The notes: a model not told the origin generated them from the sequence alone. 31,327 nt of DNA from an uncultured Porphyromonadaceae bacterium (GCA_900541555.1 UQKE01000023.1:1-31327), one strand, 5' to 3'. Counted from the first letter of the stretch, positions 15,426 to 25,007 are shown. Translations and numbers: made by a program.

Positions 15426-17768
15426 TCAGATTTCAAAGTTCGTGTTGTTGAGCGTTCGTTGCGATTTTTTCAATCTCTTTCCGAAATTCATATTAAACGT
15501 AATCCCAATCATGACCATGTTCCGCTGGCTGCGTATCATCGTCTTGCTGCTGCCCGGATGGACAGCCGACCAATTTTCGCTTTCATAAACCCAGCCTTCT
15601 TTTGCGAAAATGAAATTCCAAGACGCGAAAAACATGAAATTGTTGTTCAACCGATAACGCACGCCCAAACTCGACGACGATTGGTCTTGGGAAATATTCT
15701 CGCCCTGCAAGTATCGCGCCGGCGCACAATACCAATATCCCGAAATCGACCACTTGCCGAAGTAAGCGAGTGCCTGTACCGATGCAAACACATTGTCGTA
15801 TGTGTGGCGATAGCTGTCGCCTTCGGAGATGAAATACGTATAGCCAATGCGCCCCGAAAGGTCGAGATGGTCCCACAACCGTTGTTTCGAAAGCGACAAT
15901 TCCACCCCGGGGTCGTCCAAATGCTTTTCATTGTTCGGGCGACCGATGAATTTTTCTCGTGCAGCATCGTAGTAAACAGTCCTGACAATCGGATTGAACG
16001 TGCGGCCGTATTTCAAGCGAAACGTGGCGGAAAAACCATTTTTATGCGCGTAGCGGAACTGAATGCGGTTGTAAATCATCTGCCCCGACTTCAAATCGGG
16101 ATTTCCTTGATAAATATAATAGTCGTCTACCACACTTTCCACCGTCGACAATTGCGAAATCGAAGGCGGGGTGGGGTGGTGGAATACGATGTAGTTCAAG
16201 CTCCAGCCTTTGCCAAAAGGCATCATCAACGTAAGCGTCGTGTTGTTGGACACTGTTGTGTGGGAAGATGCCCCATTTTTTGTGGTAAGCGTTTTCAATC
16301 CGAGTCCGAGATTGTAGTTCAATTTTCCAAAACTTCCGGTCAATTCGCCGTAAGCATAGCCATGGTTAGTGGAAAGCACTTCGCGTCCGGAAAGTTCGGT
16401 TTCCACATAGTCGGTAATGCTCTTGTTGTATTGGTATTGTCCGCCCACGCGGAGATTCACCTTTTCAAACTCTTTTCCATACACCAGTTCGCCACCGATG
16501 CCCCATCCGTACACATCGTTGTCGCGATCGTAGCGCCAATCGGGGATGACAGGATCTGTATAATCATACAATGTCGATTCGCGCGGGTTGCTCCTCGAAT
16601 ATTTCCCGACGGCATTCACTTCGATGGTTTGCTTGTTTTTAAACGATTTTTTGAAAAACAAGTCAAGGACAGGAATATTCAATAAATTTTGCTGATGCAG
16701 GCTGTTTTTAAATTCCACATCCGAGCCATCCCATGCCGTTTCACGCACAATCGACGTGGGTGAACTGTCCTGATCGGAAAGCACGTGAGACAGCCGTGCG
16801 CTGAACAGCGTTTGCAAGTCGGGCTGGTAGTTGTACTCCAATTGGAAACTGTGCGTTTGGTAGTACATGTCGGAAAACAAGCCTGTCGACACGCGTTCCA
16901 TCTCGCGATCGGGCGCGATATAACGTTCCCAGCTGTCGTTGCGCCATTTGTTGAAATCACGCAAACTGAAATAATATGCAAATAGTATTTCCGATTTGTC
17001 GGTGTTGTACGAGCCTTGCACGCCCGCATCGGCTGTTCCCGTGGTCACTGCGCTCTGCGCATTGCCATAAACGCTTCCGCCGCGCGTTTTGGCGCGAAGT
17101 ACCACGTTGATTACGCCCGTGTAGCCCTGCTCGATGTAGCGCGGGCCGGGATTGTTGGAATATTCTATGCGCAAAATGTCCTGCGGATTCAGATTCAATA
17201 TGCGATTGAGGTCCTGCTGCCGGCCATTCACCAAATAGACCGGCGAACCGCCTTCGACCCTGATTGTCCGCGTAACGGGATCGGAACGCAATCCGGGCAA
17301 ATCAAGCTGTGAAAACAAGTCGATCGAAGCCGGAGCGCGATCGAGCTGCGCCTTGCTCGGAAGCACCAAGTATTTGTCCACTTTCTCAATAATGCCGCTG
17401 CCATAGACAGTCACTTCGCTCAAATTCACGGCCGATTCCGTCAGATAGACATAGCCGGCATCAATTTCCGGAGCATCGGCAAACAAGCCTATCACCTCAG
17501 GCTTGCAACCTAGCAGCGACACTTTCAACAACATTTTTTCCGCGCTTTTTTCAAACGCCACAGTAAACAATCCGTCGGCATCGGTCTGCGTTTGCGCCAC
17601 CGGAATGCTATCGTTGAGATACAGCGTGACAATCGCCCCCGCAGCGTCTTCCGATGTCGACGACATCACGACATGCCCTTTCACCGAAACTTGCGCATAG
17701 ATGCCCTGTGCAAGCAACAACGCCGCAGACAGCAGAAGTCTTTTCAATAAAGAATTTTTCATATTCAA
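15426..17768 (-). CDS. Outer-membrane beta-barrel protein, TonB-receptor-like
   Basis: A signal peptide ends QGIYAQ, near residue 25. A carboxypeptidase-regulatory-like beta sandwich follows (about 27-110: VKGHVVMSSTSEDAAGAIV, DADGLFTVAF). Next is a plug-like region (about 115-230: DLPGLRSDPVTRTIRVEGG, YLVNGRQQDLNRILNLNP, IEYSNNPGPRY, GVINVVL). About 540 residues of alternating aromatic beta strands then form a barrel. This is the layout of the 'outer membrane protein beta-barrel family' (PF14905 type), not of a SusC protein, and there is no SusD partner. The 780-residue length is normal for that family. The substrate is unknown. The gene stands alone, with TACTTTTG upstream (17838-17831) and a terminator after it. 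Confidence 0.88.
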   Translation of the reverse strand: MNMKNSLLKRLLLSAALLLAQGIYAQVSVKGHVVMSSTSEDAAGAIVTLYLNDSIPVAQTQTDADGLFTVAFEKSAEKMLLKVSLLGCKPEVIGLFADAPEIDAGYVYLTESAVNLSEVTVYGSGIIEKVDKYLVLPSKAQLDRAPASIDLFSQLDLPGLRSDPVTRTIRVEGGSPVYLVNGRQQDLNRILNLNPQDILRIEYSNNPGPRYIEQGYTGVINVVLRAKTRGGSVYGNAQSAVTTGTADAGVQGSYNTDKSEILFAYYFSLRDFNKWRNDSWERYIAPDREMERVSTGLFSDMYYQTHSFQLEYNYQPDLQTLFSARLSHVLSDQDSSPTSIVRETAWDGSDVEFKNSLHQQNLLNIPVLDLFFKKSFKNKQTIEVNAVGKYSRSNPRESTLYDYTDPVIPDWRYDRDNDVYGWGIGGELVYGKEFEKVNLRVGGQYQYNKSITDYVETELSGREVLSTNHGYAYGELTGSFGKLNYNLGLGLKTLTTKNGASSHTTVSNNTTLTLMMPFGKGWSLNYIVFHHPTPPSISQLSTVESVVDDYYIYQGNPDLKSGQMIYNRIQFRYAHKNGFSATFRLKYGRTFNPIVRTVYYDAAREKFIGRPNNEKHLDDPGVELSLSKQRLWDHLDLSGRIGYTYFISEGDSYRHTYDNVFASVQALAYFGKWSISGYWYCAPARYLQGENISQDQSSSSLGVRYRLNNNFMFFASWNFIFAKEGWVYESENWSAVHPGSSKTMIRSQRNMVMIGITFNMNFGKRLKKSQRTLNNTNFEI

Positions 17769-17830
17769 GAAGATAATGGTTTTAGTAGGTATTCACACAT
17801 ACTAGACAGCTTCCGCCTTGCATTGTGACA

Positions 17831-17838
17831 CAAAAGTA
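17831..17838 (-). promoter_or_regulatory. -7 element upstream of the outer-membrane barrel gene
   Basis: On the minus strand TACTTTTG matches TAnnTTTG, about 63 bases upstream of the ATG at 17768 and just past the end of the glycine operon. No TTTG is at the proper -33 spacing, so confidence is moderate. Confidence 0.5.
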
Positions 17839-17871
17839 ATAGGAAAATCGCAAAAAAATCTTAACTTTTAT

Positions 17872-18324
17872 TCACATTCGAAGATCCAATATTTTTTGCC
17901 CTTCCAAAGGCACGACAATCGTCCCGATAGCCCATTTCCCACACCACGGCGCATCAAAAAACACGCGATAACGCCCCTGAGGCACGCCGTCGATACAGAA
18001 ATGGACATCGGCAAGCGCCTCCGGCGACACTCCCGCGCCGCCAACTCGCTTTTCCACAATCTTGATGTTGCGCCCTTCCCGCGCAATGGAATAATTTACT
18101 TCGCAATTTTCCGCCACACGAACGCTCTTATGCACAAAGCGCAAACAACCATCGCCCTCTCCCGCTATTGCCACGACATCGTCGATTCCCGACGCCGGGA
18201 CAATTTCGCCACACGCGAAAACAATGCGGCCCTCCTTTTTAGCGGAAGGCCGCATCAATATCCCTACAACGACTATTGTCGTTACAAACGCAATCACATA
18301 AAATTCAACCGACCCGACAAACAT
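17872..18324 (-). CDS. Small membrane-anchored protein of unknown function, last gene of the glycine operon
   Basis: I do not recognise this 150-residue protein. It has one N-terminal membrane segment (about 8-24, YVIAFVTTIVVVGILM). A soluble part rich in beta strands follows, ending in a short domain with DVHFCIDGVPQGRYRVFF and GKWAIGTIVVPLEG. With a short cytoplasmic N-terminus the bulk would face the periplasm, though this is inferred. It begins ten bases after the lpd stop, on the same strand, so it should be transcribed with the glycine cleavage genes. No terminator hairpin is visible after it, only a T run; the promoter of the next gene lies directly beyond. Its codon use resembles its neighbours, and the open frame covers the whole gap. 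Confidence 0.7.
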   Translation of the reverse strand: MFVGSVEFYVIAFVTTIVVVGILMRPSAKKEGRIVFACGEIVPASGIDDVVAIAGEGDGCLRFVHKSVRVAENCEVNYSIAREGRNIKIVEKRVGGAGVSPEALADVHFCIDGVPQGRYRVFFDAPWCGKWAIGTIVVPLEGQKILDLRM

Positions 18325-18334
18325 GCCTCGTCTG

Positions 18335-19681
18335 TCAACTGTGTGCCACCGACTGCAAAATCTCTCCTACGGTCGGATGTGCATGAACGACGTGTTTCAA
18401 ATCGTCGAGCGTCGCTCCGGAAGCAATCAAGGCACACGCTTCTTGCACGACATCGGCCGCATGAGGACCACACACATGGCAACCCAACAACGTGTTTCCG
18501 CTCGTTATCAGCTTGCAAAATCCGTCGGTTTCGCCCAACGCCACAGCCTTTCCATTGGCTCGGAAAAATGCCTTTTTGCATTCATGTGCGATTCCGCGTT
18601 CGCGGCATTCGTCCTCTGTCATTCCGACAGATGCCGTTTCCGGCATCGTAAACACCGCCGCCGGCACGATATCCAAACGAAGCCCGTCGCCCTCAGCCCG
18701 ACCCATGATATGGTTCAAAGCCCGCATTCCTTGGAAAATGGCAGCATGGGCCAACATCAATTGCCCGTTCACGTCGCCCACGGCATAAACATGCGGCACG
18801 TTGGTTTGCATCATTTCGTCCACTTTGATGCCTTTTGGCGTAAACTCAATGCCTGCATCGGCAAGATTCAACGCCGACACATTGGCTTTGCGCCCCACGG
18901 CCATCAAAACCATATCGGTGCCGGCAACGCATTCTTTCCCTTTTCGCCGGTAAGCCACATGCACGCCGTCGCCGTCTTTGGCTATTCCCGTCACTTCGGC
19001 TTGCGTCTCGATGGCAATGCCGCGACGTCCCAACAATTGGCGAAGCCGCTTGGCCAACTCCGTATCGAAGTGGGGGAGAACTTCTTTTGCATATTCAAGC
19101 ACCGTCACTTCGCATCCAAAAGCATCGAACACCGAGGCAAATTCCAATCCAATCACGCCGCCGCCAACGATGCACAGCCGCTTGGGAAGCACATCGAGCG
19201 ACAATATTTCGCGCGATGTCAACACCTCTGGCAAATCGCATCCCTCAATGGGAAGCATGGCCGGCACCGAACCGACAGCGATAATGACATCGTCGGCCTC
19301 ATAGCATTCGCCGTCCACTTCCACCGTGCGCGCTTCGACAAAACGCGCTTCGCCGCGCACGAGGCGTATTTTCGGATTGGCAAGCAACGACTCCACACCA
19401 CCGCGCAACTGCTCCACGACAGCATCTTTCCGCGCCATGGCGGCAGGAAAATCGAATGCATACGAAACGTTCTTCACGCCGAACGTTTCCGCATCGGAAA
19501 ACATGGAAAGTATTTCCGCCGTTCGGCAAAGCGCCTTTGTCGGGATACATCCCTCATTGAGGCAAGTGCCGCCGACTGCGCCTTTTTCCACAATCGTCAC
19601 GTCCAAGCCGCGACGGGCAGCCAGCAGGGCGGTTTCGTAACCGCCCGGGCCGGCGCCTATGATCAGCAATTGGGTGTGCAT
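18335..19681 (-). CDS. lpdA: Dihydrolipoyl dehydrogenase (L protein, E3)
   Basis: This flavoprotein reoxidises dihydrolipoyl-H protein and passes electrons to NAD+. FAD-binding GAGPGGYETAL is at residues 9-19 and the redox disulfide lies in GGTCLNEGCIPTK (C40, C45). The NAD-binding motif is VGGGVIGLEFASVF, then ADGIEFTPKG-like and YAVGDVNG segments. The C-terminal HAHPTVGE has the catalytic His-Glu pair. The 448-residue length is normal. The start overlaps the gcvPB stop by 19 bases. Because the N-terminus matches the family start exactly, this overlap looks genuine and implies coupled translation. Its place in the operon makes glycine cleavage its likely main role. Confidence 0.95.
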   Translation of the reverse strand: MHTQLLIIGAGPGGYETALLAARRGLDVTIVEKGAVGGTCLNEGCIPTKALCRTAEILSMFSDAETFGVKNVSYAFDFPAAMARKDAVVEQLRGGVESLLANPKIRLVRGEARFVEARTVEVDGECYEADDVIIAVGSVPAMLPIEGCDLPEVLTSREILSLDVLPKRLCIVGGGVIGLEFASVFDAFGCEVTVLEYAKEVLPHFDTELAKRLRQLLGRRGIAIETQAEVTGIAKDGDGVHVAYRRKGKECVAGTDMVLMAVGRKANVSALNLADAGIEFTPKGIKVDEMMQTNVPHVYAVGDVNGQLMLAHAAIFQGMRALNHIMGRAEGDGLRLDIVPAAVFTMPETASVGMTEDECRERGIAHECKKAFFRANGKAVALGETDGFCKLITSGNTLLGCHVCGPHAADVVQEACALIASGATLDDLKHVVHAHPTVGEILQSVAHS

Positions 19682-21138
19682 GCTTGCAATTCTTTGAAAG
19701 TCAATATCGGATGTTTCGCTGCCGTCGTTTCGTCGAGACGACGCACCGGCGTGGTATGAGGCGCCGTGTGAAGCGACTCGGGATCGTCGATGGCTTCTTG
19801 CGCGATTTTACGCATCACGGCGATAAACGCATCGAGCGTGTCTTTCGACTCCGTTTCCGTCGGCTCTATCATAATCGATTGGTGGAACAGCAACGGGAAA
19901 TAGACCGTCGGCGCATGAAATCCGTAGTCGAGCAACCGTTTTGCCACGTCGAGCGTCGTGATTCCGGTCGATTTGTCGAGCAATCCGTCGAACACGAATT
20001 CATGTTTGCACACCGTGTCGATTGGCAATTTGTAGCAATCTTTCAAACTTTCCTTGACGTAATTCGCGTTGAGCGTTGCCAACGGGCCGGCCATGCGGAT
20101 GTGGGTGCGCCCGAGCGTCAAAATATAGGCATACGCACGAGCCAACACCGCAAAGTTGCCCATGAATCCCGACACGCGTCCGGCCGACTCGGCTGTGCGC
20201 GTCACGCTAAAAGTGCCGTCGTCGTTGCGGCGCACTTTCGGATCCGGCAGGCAGTCGATCAAACGAGCCGACACACCGACAGGACCCGCGCCCGGACCTC
20301 CGCCGCCGTGAGGCGTGGAAAACGTCTTATGCAAATTCAAGTGAAGAACGTCAAAACCCATGTCGCCCGGACGCGCTTTCCCCAACAAAGGATTGAAGTT
20401 GGCGCCGTCGTAGTAGAGCAAACCGCCGCATTCATGCACAAGCCGAGCAATTTCCATGATTTCCGTTTCAAAAAGTCCGAGCGTATTCGGATTGGTCATC
20501 ATGATTCCGGCAATCGTGTCGTCGAGCAACGGCCGCAACGACTCGATGTCGATAGTGCCTTGCGGAGTCGATTTCACTTCCACCACCTGCAAGCCGCACA
20601 CCGCCGCGCTCGCCGGATTCGTGCCATGCGCGCTGTCGGGCACAATCACTTTCGTGCGCCGCATGTCACCGCGCAATTCATGGTAGCGGCGCATCACCAT
20701 CAAGCCTGTCAATTCGCCATGCGCACCGGCAAACGGATTCAGCGTAAATTCCGCCATTCCCGTTATGGCCGCCAATGCCCGCTGCAATTCATAGCAAAGC
20801 TCCAATGAGCCTTGCACGGTAGACTCCGGCTGCAACGGATGCACGTCGCGGAAGCCCGGCAATGCCGCCATTTCTTCATTGATTTTCGGATTGTACTTCA
20901 TCGTGCAGCTGCCCAACGGATAAAAACCGGTGTCCACGCCGAAATTCATCGACGAAAGATTCGTGTAGTGGCGCACCACATCGGGCTCGCTTGCTTCCGG
21001 CAATTCCGCCTTTTGCGCTCTCCGCAAATTGTCAGGCAATTCGCCGGACGCTTGATGCGCCCATTTGTTTTCAGGCAACGAACAGCCGCGGCGTCCGGAT
21101 TTCGACAATTCAAATATCAGTTTATCGTAGTATTTCAT
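19663..21138 (-). CDS. gcvPB: Glycine dehydrogenase (decarboxylating) subunit 2
   Basis: This is the PLP-binding half of split P protein, which decarboxylates glycine and hands the aminomethyl group to the H-protein lipoyl arm. It has FYPLGSCTMKYNPK, the conserved glycine-rich PFAGAHGELTGL, DSAHGTNPASAA, and the PLP lysine in HLNLHKTFSTPHGGGGPG (K271). The length of 491 residues is typical of subunit 2. The start overlaps the gcvPA stop (ATGA), as expected for two subunits made in equal amounts. Confidence 0.96.
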   Translation of the reverse strand: MKYYDKLIFELSKSGRRGCSLPENKWAHQASGELPDNLRRAQKAELPEASEPDVVRHYTNLSSMNFGVDTGFYPLGSCTMKYNPKINEEMAALPGFRDVHPLQPESTVQGSLELCYELQRALAAITGMAEFTLNPFAGAHGELTGLMVMRRYHELRGDMRRTKVIVPDSAHGTNPASAAVCGLQVVEVKSTPQGTIDIESLRPLLDDTIAGIMMTNPNTLGLFETEIMEIARLVHECGGLLYYDGANFNPLLGKARPGDMGFDVLHLNLHKTFSTPHGGGGPGAGPVGVSARLIDCLPDPKVRRNDDGTFSVTRTAESAGRVSGFMGNFAVLARAYAYILTLGRTHIRMAGPLATLNANYVKESLKDCYKLPIDTVCKHEFVFDGLLDKSTGITTLDVAKRLLDYGFHAPTVYFPLLFHQSIMIEPTETESKDTLDAFIAVMRKIAQEAIDDPESLHTAPHTTPVRRLDETTAAKHPILTFKELQACTPNC

Positions 21139-22463
21139 AGTTCCAAGCTGTTTATCAAGTCAACCATTCTGTCGATTTCCTCTTTCGTACGTTGTTCCGT
21201 CACGCAAAACGACACATATCCTTCTTCCGTCGGGAGAGCGGCAAAAAAGCCGCCGTCGAGCAACGCCTTTTGCAACTTGTCGACGGGCAACGACGTTTTC
21301 ATCACAAACTCTTTCAAGAACGGGCGGTCGAACACCGGCGAGAATTTGCCGGTTGCTTTCAATTGCTCGTAAAGATAATGCGCGCCGCCATACGACAGTT
21401 CGTTCACTTCGCGCAAACCCTCTTTGCCGACCAGCGACAAATAGATCGTGACATAGAGAGCCATCAACGACTGATTCGAACAAATGTTGCTGTTTGCCTT
21501 TTCGCGGCGTATGTGTTGCTCGCGCGCTTGAAGCGTCAGCACAAAAGCCCGTTTCCCGTCGACATCGGTAGTCGCGCCGACAATTCGTCCCGGCAATTTG
21601 CGCACATAATCTTTCCGGCAAGCGAGAAATCCCACATACGGCCCGCCGAAACTCAACGGGATGCCCAAACTTTGTCCGTCGCCACATGCGATATCGGCAC
21701 CCCATTCCCCGGGCGTGCGCACAACAGCAAGGGCCGACGGATCGGCGTAAACTGCAAGCAACGCCTTCCGCGCATGGACAGCATCGGCAAAGCCTGTCAA
21801 ATCCTCAATGATTCCAAACCTGTTCAAGCTCGGGACAAGCACTCCCGCCACGTCGTCGGTTTCCAACAAGCGAGACAAATCGTCCAAGTCGGTAACCCCG
21901 TCGCGACTGCCTATTTCTTCCACTGCCAGTCCGTGGTATTTCCCATAAGTTTTCACCACTTCCCTTACTTGCGGAAGCAACGTCGATGAAATCAACACGC
22001 GCGTGCGCTTGCGCACCGACGCCACAGCCATCATCATCGCTTCGGCGGCGGCTGTTGCCCCGTCGTACATCGAAGCGTTGGAGCAATCCATCCCCGTCAA
22101 TTCGGCAATCATGCTCTGAAACTCGAATATGTAGCGCAACGTGCCTTGCGAAATTTCTGCCTGATAAGGCGTGTAGGCCGTCAGGAATTCCGAACGGCTC
22201 AACAACGCGCCAACGGCAGCAGGAGCATAATGGTCGTAAGCACCGCCACCGGCCATGACAACCAATCGACGGTTTTTCTTTTCCATTTCAGAAAAACGAC
22301 GGCGCACTTCCGGCTCCGACTTTGCTTCGGGCAAATCGTAATTGCCATCGAACACCACATCTTTCGGAACGTCGGCATACAAATCGTCGAGCGTCCCGAC
22401 TCCTATTTTTTCCAACATCGCGCGAATCTCGTCGGCGGTGTGCGGAAAATAAGCGAAACTCAT
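21135..22463 (-). CDS. gcvPA: Glycine dehydrogenase (decarboxylating) subunit 1
   Basis: This is the first half of split P protein, which pairs with GcvPB. The N-terminus FAYFPHTADEIRAMLEKIG is the family opening. It is followed by PYQAEISQGTLRYIFEFQSMI, ELTGMDCSNASMYDGATAAAEA and GPYVGFLACRKDYVRKLPGRIVG. I place the start at 22463, where the ATG directly precedes the conserved opening and lies 13 bases after the gcvH stop. An in-frame ATG at 22505 would add 14 basic residues and run into gcvH. The P protein is split in two genes here rather than a single long gcvP. Confidence 0.95.
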   Translation of the reverse strand: MSFAYFPHTADEIRAMLEKIGVGTLDDLYADVPKDVVFDGNYDLPEAKSEPEVRRRFSEMEKKNRRLVVMAGGGAYDHYAPAAVGALLSRSEFLTAYTPYQAEISQGTLRYIFEFQSMIAELTGMDCSNASMYDGATAAAEAMMMAVASVRKRTRVLISSTLLPQVREVVKTYGKYHGLAVEEIGSRDGVTDLDDLSRLLETDDVAGVLVPSLNRFGIIEDLTGFADAVHARKALLAVYADPSALAVVRTPGEWGADIACGDGQSLGIPLSFGGPYVGFLACRKDYVRKLPGRIVGATTDVDGKRAFVLTLQAREQHIRREKANSNICSNQSLMALYVTIYLSLVGKEGLREVNELSYGGAHYLYEQLKATGKFSPVFDRPFLKEFVMKTSLPVDKLQKALLDGGFFAALPTEEGYVSFCVTEQRTKEEIDRMVDLINSLEL

Positions 22464-22476
22464 ATCCGTGCGCGTT

Positions 22477-22863
22477 TTATTCCTGCGTTTCGCAGTATTT
22501 CTCATATTCCGCCGCGCTCATCAACGAATTTACCTCGTCGGCATTCGCGAGTTTCACTTTGATAATCCAATTGGCATAAGCATCCTTGTTGAGCAATTCC
22601 GGCTCGTCGGCAAGAGCGTCGTTTGCCTCTTCCACCGTTCCGGTAACCGGCGAAATCAAATCGCTGGCTGCCTTGACGCTTTCCACTGCGCCGAAATCTT
22701 CGCCTTGTTCCACTTCGTCGCCGGCTTCCGGCATATCGACATAGACGATATTGCCCATTGCCTGTTGCGCATGGTCGGTAATGCCCACGTAACCATATTC
22801 GCCTTCCACTTTGAGCCACTCATGCGACTCGCTGTAATACAATCCTTCGATAGTTTTTGCCAT
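22477..22863 (-). CDS. gcvH: Glycine cleavage system H protein
   Basis: GcvH is the lipoyl carrier of the complex. The 128-residue protein has the family opening YSESHEWLKVEGEYGYVGITDH-like region, then GDEVEQGEDFGAVESVKAASDL. The lipoylated lysine is K64 in ESVKA. The C-terminal part includes INSPV-like LISPVTGTVEEAND. Length and motif spacing are normal. It lies 20 bases after gcvT, and the operon's own LplA probably modifies it. Confidence 0.97.
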   Translation of the reverse strand: MAKTIEGLYYSESHEWLKVEGEYGYVGITDHAQQAMGNIVYVDMPEAGDEVEQGEDFGAVESVKAASDLISPVTGTVEEANDALADEPELLNKDAYANWIIKVKLANADEVNSLMSAAEYEKYCETQE

Positions 22864-22883
22864 AATCGTAAATTCTTTATTGT

Positions 22884-23981
22884 TTATTTCTTGTATTTTT
22901 TATCGTAAAAACGCTTTTTGCAAACCGTCCCTTTGAACAGTTTTTTGCGGATGCGCACCTCCACTTCCGTGCCAAGTGCGGAATAGCGCCGCTCGACAAG
23001 CGCCATGCAAACGCTTCTGTCGGTCGACACCGTATGGTATCCCGTCGTGACGACGCCCACCGTTTCGCCGTCGGCCACCACTTCGTAGCCTGCACGCGGA
23101 ATGGCTTTGTCGTGCAACTCGATGCCAACGAGTTTTCGCTCCGTCCCTTCTTCTTTTTGCTTTACGACGGCTTCTTTTCCGACAAATTCCGGCTTGTCCA
23201 TTTTGACAAACATGCTCAATCCCGCCATGACGGGCGAAATATCGGCGCTCAACTCGTGTCCGTACAATGGCAATCCGGCTTCAAAACGCAACGTGTCGCG
23301 ACAACCGAGCCCGCATGGACGCACATGCGCATCGGTCAGCAGCGTGTCCCACATTCGCGCCGTAACCTCCGGAGCCGCATAAAATTCGAATCCGTCTTCT
23401 CCCGTATATCCAGTGCGGCTGACAATGACGGGAGCGTCGTACCACTTTATTTCCTTGAACGTATAAAACGTCAAATCGGCAACATCCATGTCGAGCACAC
23501 GCTCGGCAATACATTCCGATTTCGGACCTTGCAACGCAATTTGCCCCCAACGCTCGGAAGCATTGTCGATTGCCACATCGTAGCCTTCGCTCTGCCGGCG
23601 TATCCATTCTTCGTCTTTGTCGACATTGGATGCGTTCACGACAAGCAGCCACGTGTCGGGCGACGACATGCGATAGACCAACAAATCGTCGACAACGCCG
23701 CCATCGGGATAAAGCATCATCCCGTAGAGTATTTTTCCGGCAGGCAAACCGGTCACATCGTTTGTGAAAATGTGGTTGACAAATTTTTCCGCATCGTTGC
23801 CGGTGATGAAAATTTCTCCCATGTGCGACACGTCGAACATTCCCGCATCGTTGCGCACCGCATTGTGTTCCTCAATGATGGAGGAATATTCTATCGGCAT
23901 CATAAATCCGCCGAACGGGCTCATTTTTGCCCCCAATGCCACGTGTTTGTCGTAAAGACAAGTTTTTTTCAGGTTTTCCAT
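22884..23981 (-). CDS. gcvT: Glycine cleavage system T protein (aminomethyltransferase)
   Basis: GcvT moves the C2 of glycine from aminomethyl-H protein to tetrahydrofolate, giving methylene-THF and ammonia. It has KMSPFGGFMMPIEY at the N-terminus, AGMFDVSHMGEIFITG, the folate-site DLLVYRMS region, RTGYTGEDGFEFY, and CGLGCRDTLRFEAGLPLYGHEL with the catalytic Asp segment. The C-terminal IPRAGYEV lies in the barrel domain. The length of 365 residues is standard. It starts 12 bases after the lplA stop. Confidence 0.97.
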   Translation of the reverse strand: MENLKKTCLYDKHVALGAKMSPFGGFMMPIEYSSIIEEHNAVRNDAGMFDVSHMGEIFITGNDAEKFVNHIFTNDVTGLPAGKILYGMMLYPDGGVVDDLLVYRMSSPDTWLLVVNASNVDKDEEWIRRQSEGYDVAIDNASERWGQIALQGPKSECIAERVLDMDVADLTFYTFKEIKWYDAPVIVSRTGYTGEDGFEFYAAPEVTARMWDTLLTDAHVRPCGLGCRDTLRFEAGLPLYGHELSADISPVMAGLSMFVKMDKPEFVGKEAVVKQKEEGTERKLVGIELHDKAIPRAGYEVVADGETVGVVTTGYHTVSTDRSVCMALVERRYSALGTEVEVRIRKKLFKGTVCKKRFYDKKYKK

Positions 23982-23993
23982 AAAAGGTCTTTT

Positions 23994-24980
23994 TCAAGCG
24001 TTACAATTCTTTATGATGTCTGCCAACTGCATGGCAGTCAAATTAGCAATATATTCCGGCACGTCCATGCCTTGAAGCGCGGCTGCGGCTTCTTCCGGCT
24101 TTTTGCCGCGAAGCCGTCGGCTCAACTCCGCATCCGGCGATTTCAGCATGAAAAAGTCGCCCGCGAGATGCACCTCCCGAACCAACCCATGCCTCATCTT
24201 CAAGCAAACGCGCACCGACCCGACGCCTTTCACCGCTTGCTCTTGCTCCACGGCATACACGGGATTGCTCCCTTCCACGAAGCGCACGTCGGCATACGTT
24301 TGCGCTATTTCTTCGATGCGGCCCAACTCGGCCGCCGTCAATACGCGCTTCCCGCCGCCATCGTTCAATCCTTCCGCCAATCGCGTTTTGAAAACTTCAA
24401 TGCCCGACGGGAAAAATTCCTTCAAATTGGCCACGCGCTGTCTCACCGACGCTACGCCGTGGCTTCGCAACTTGGCTTCCGAAGGCGTAATGGCTTGCCT
24501 GAGCATGTCGAAATCGCTATCGAAAAGCAACGTCCCGTGCATGACGCATTTTCCATTCGGAATTTTATAAAACGCATTTCCTGACACTTTCTTTCCTTCT
24601 ACCAAAATGTCGTTGCGTCCCGACGTTTGCGCATCTATGCCCATGCGCCGCAGTTCAAGCGCAAGCCGCCGCAAATAGCGATCGAACATGAACCCGACAT
24701 TCTCTCCTTTTTCCACACACGAAAGCATAATGTTCCCTCGATCGGAATAGACGCAACCGCCGCCGCTCTTGCGCCTCACGATGCGAATGCCGCGCTCGTG
24801 GCAATAGTCCACATTTGCTTCCGATTGAATCAATTGGTTGCGCCCGCAAACGACCGTCGGAGCCGTCTGCCAAAGAAAAAACGCGCTGTCTTCGTCGATT
24901 TCGCGCGCTACAAACTCCTCCATCGCCAAATAGAATTCAAGCGGTCGGTCTATGTTGTCGGGCAACGTAATGTGCTTCAT
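23994..24980 (-). CDS. lplA: Lipoate-protein ligase A
   Basis: LplA attaches lipoate to lipoyl domains using ATP. It has the biotin/lipoate ligase fold with RRKSGGGCVYSDRGN, the adenylate loop NDILVEGKKVSGNAFYK, and HGTLLFDSDF. A C-terminal accessory domain of about 90 residues (GSVRVCLKMRHGLVREVHLAGDFF) marks two-domain LplA rather than LipM or LipL. The ATG at 24980 is chosen because the promoter TAATTTTG at 25015-25008 overlaps the upstream in-frame ATG at 25010. It is the first gene of the operon, so the ligase and its substrate GcvH are made together. Confidence 0.92.
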   Translation of the reverse strand: MKHITLPDNIDRPLEFYLAMEEFVAREIDEDSAFFLWQTAPTVVCGRNQLIQSEANVDYCHERGIRIVRRKSGGGCVYSDRGNIMLSCVEKGENVGFMFDRYLRRLALELRRMGIDAQTSGRNDILVEGKKVSGNAFYKIPNGKCVMHGTLLFDSDFDMLRQAITPSEAKLRSHGVASVRQRVANLKEFFPSGIEVFKTRLAEGLNDGGGKRVLTAAELGRIEEIAQTYADVRFVEGSNPVYAVEQEQAVKGVGSVRVCLKMRHGLVREVHLAGDFFMLKSPDAELSRRLRGKKPEEAAAALQGMDVPEYIANLTAMQLADIIKNCNA

Positions 24981-25007
24981 CCGGATTTGCTGATTTTTAT
25001 CAAATCC

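Noticed and set aside
17785..17810. A partial inverted repeat (TAGTAGGTAT and ATACTA) in the leader of the outer-membrane barrel gene.
   Set aside because: Only four to five bases pair without gaps, which is expected by chance.
18323..19759. A 478-codon plus-strand frame opposite lpd.
   Set aside because: The antisense strand holds a complete dihydrolipoyl dehydrogenase with all motifs; the plus frame has none.
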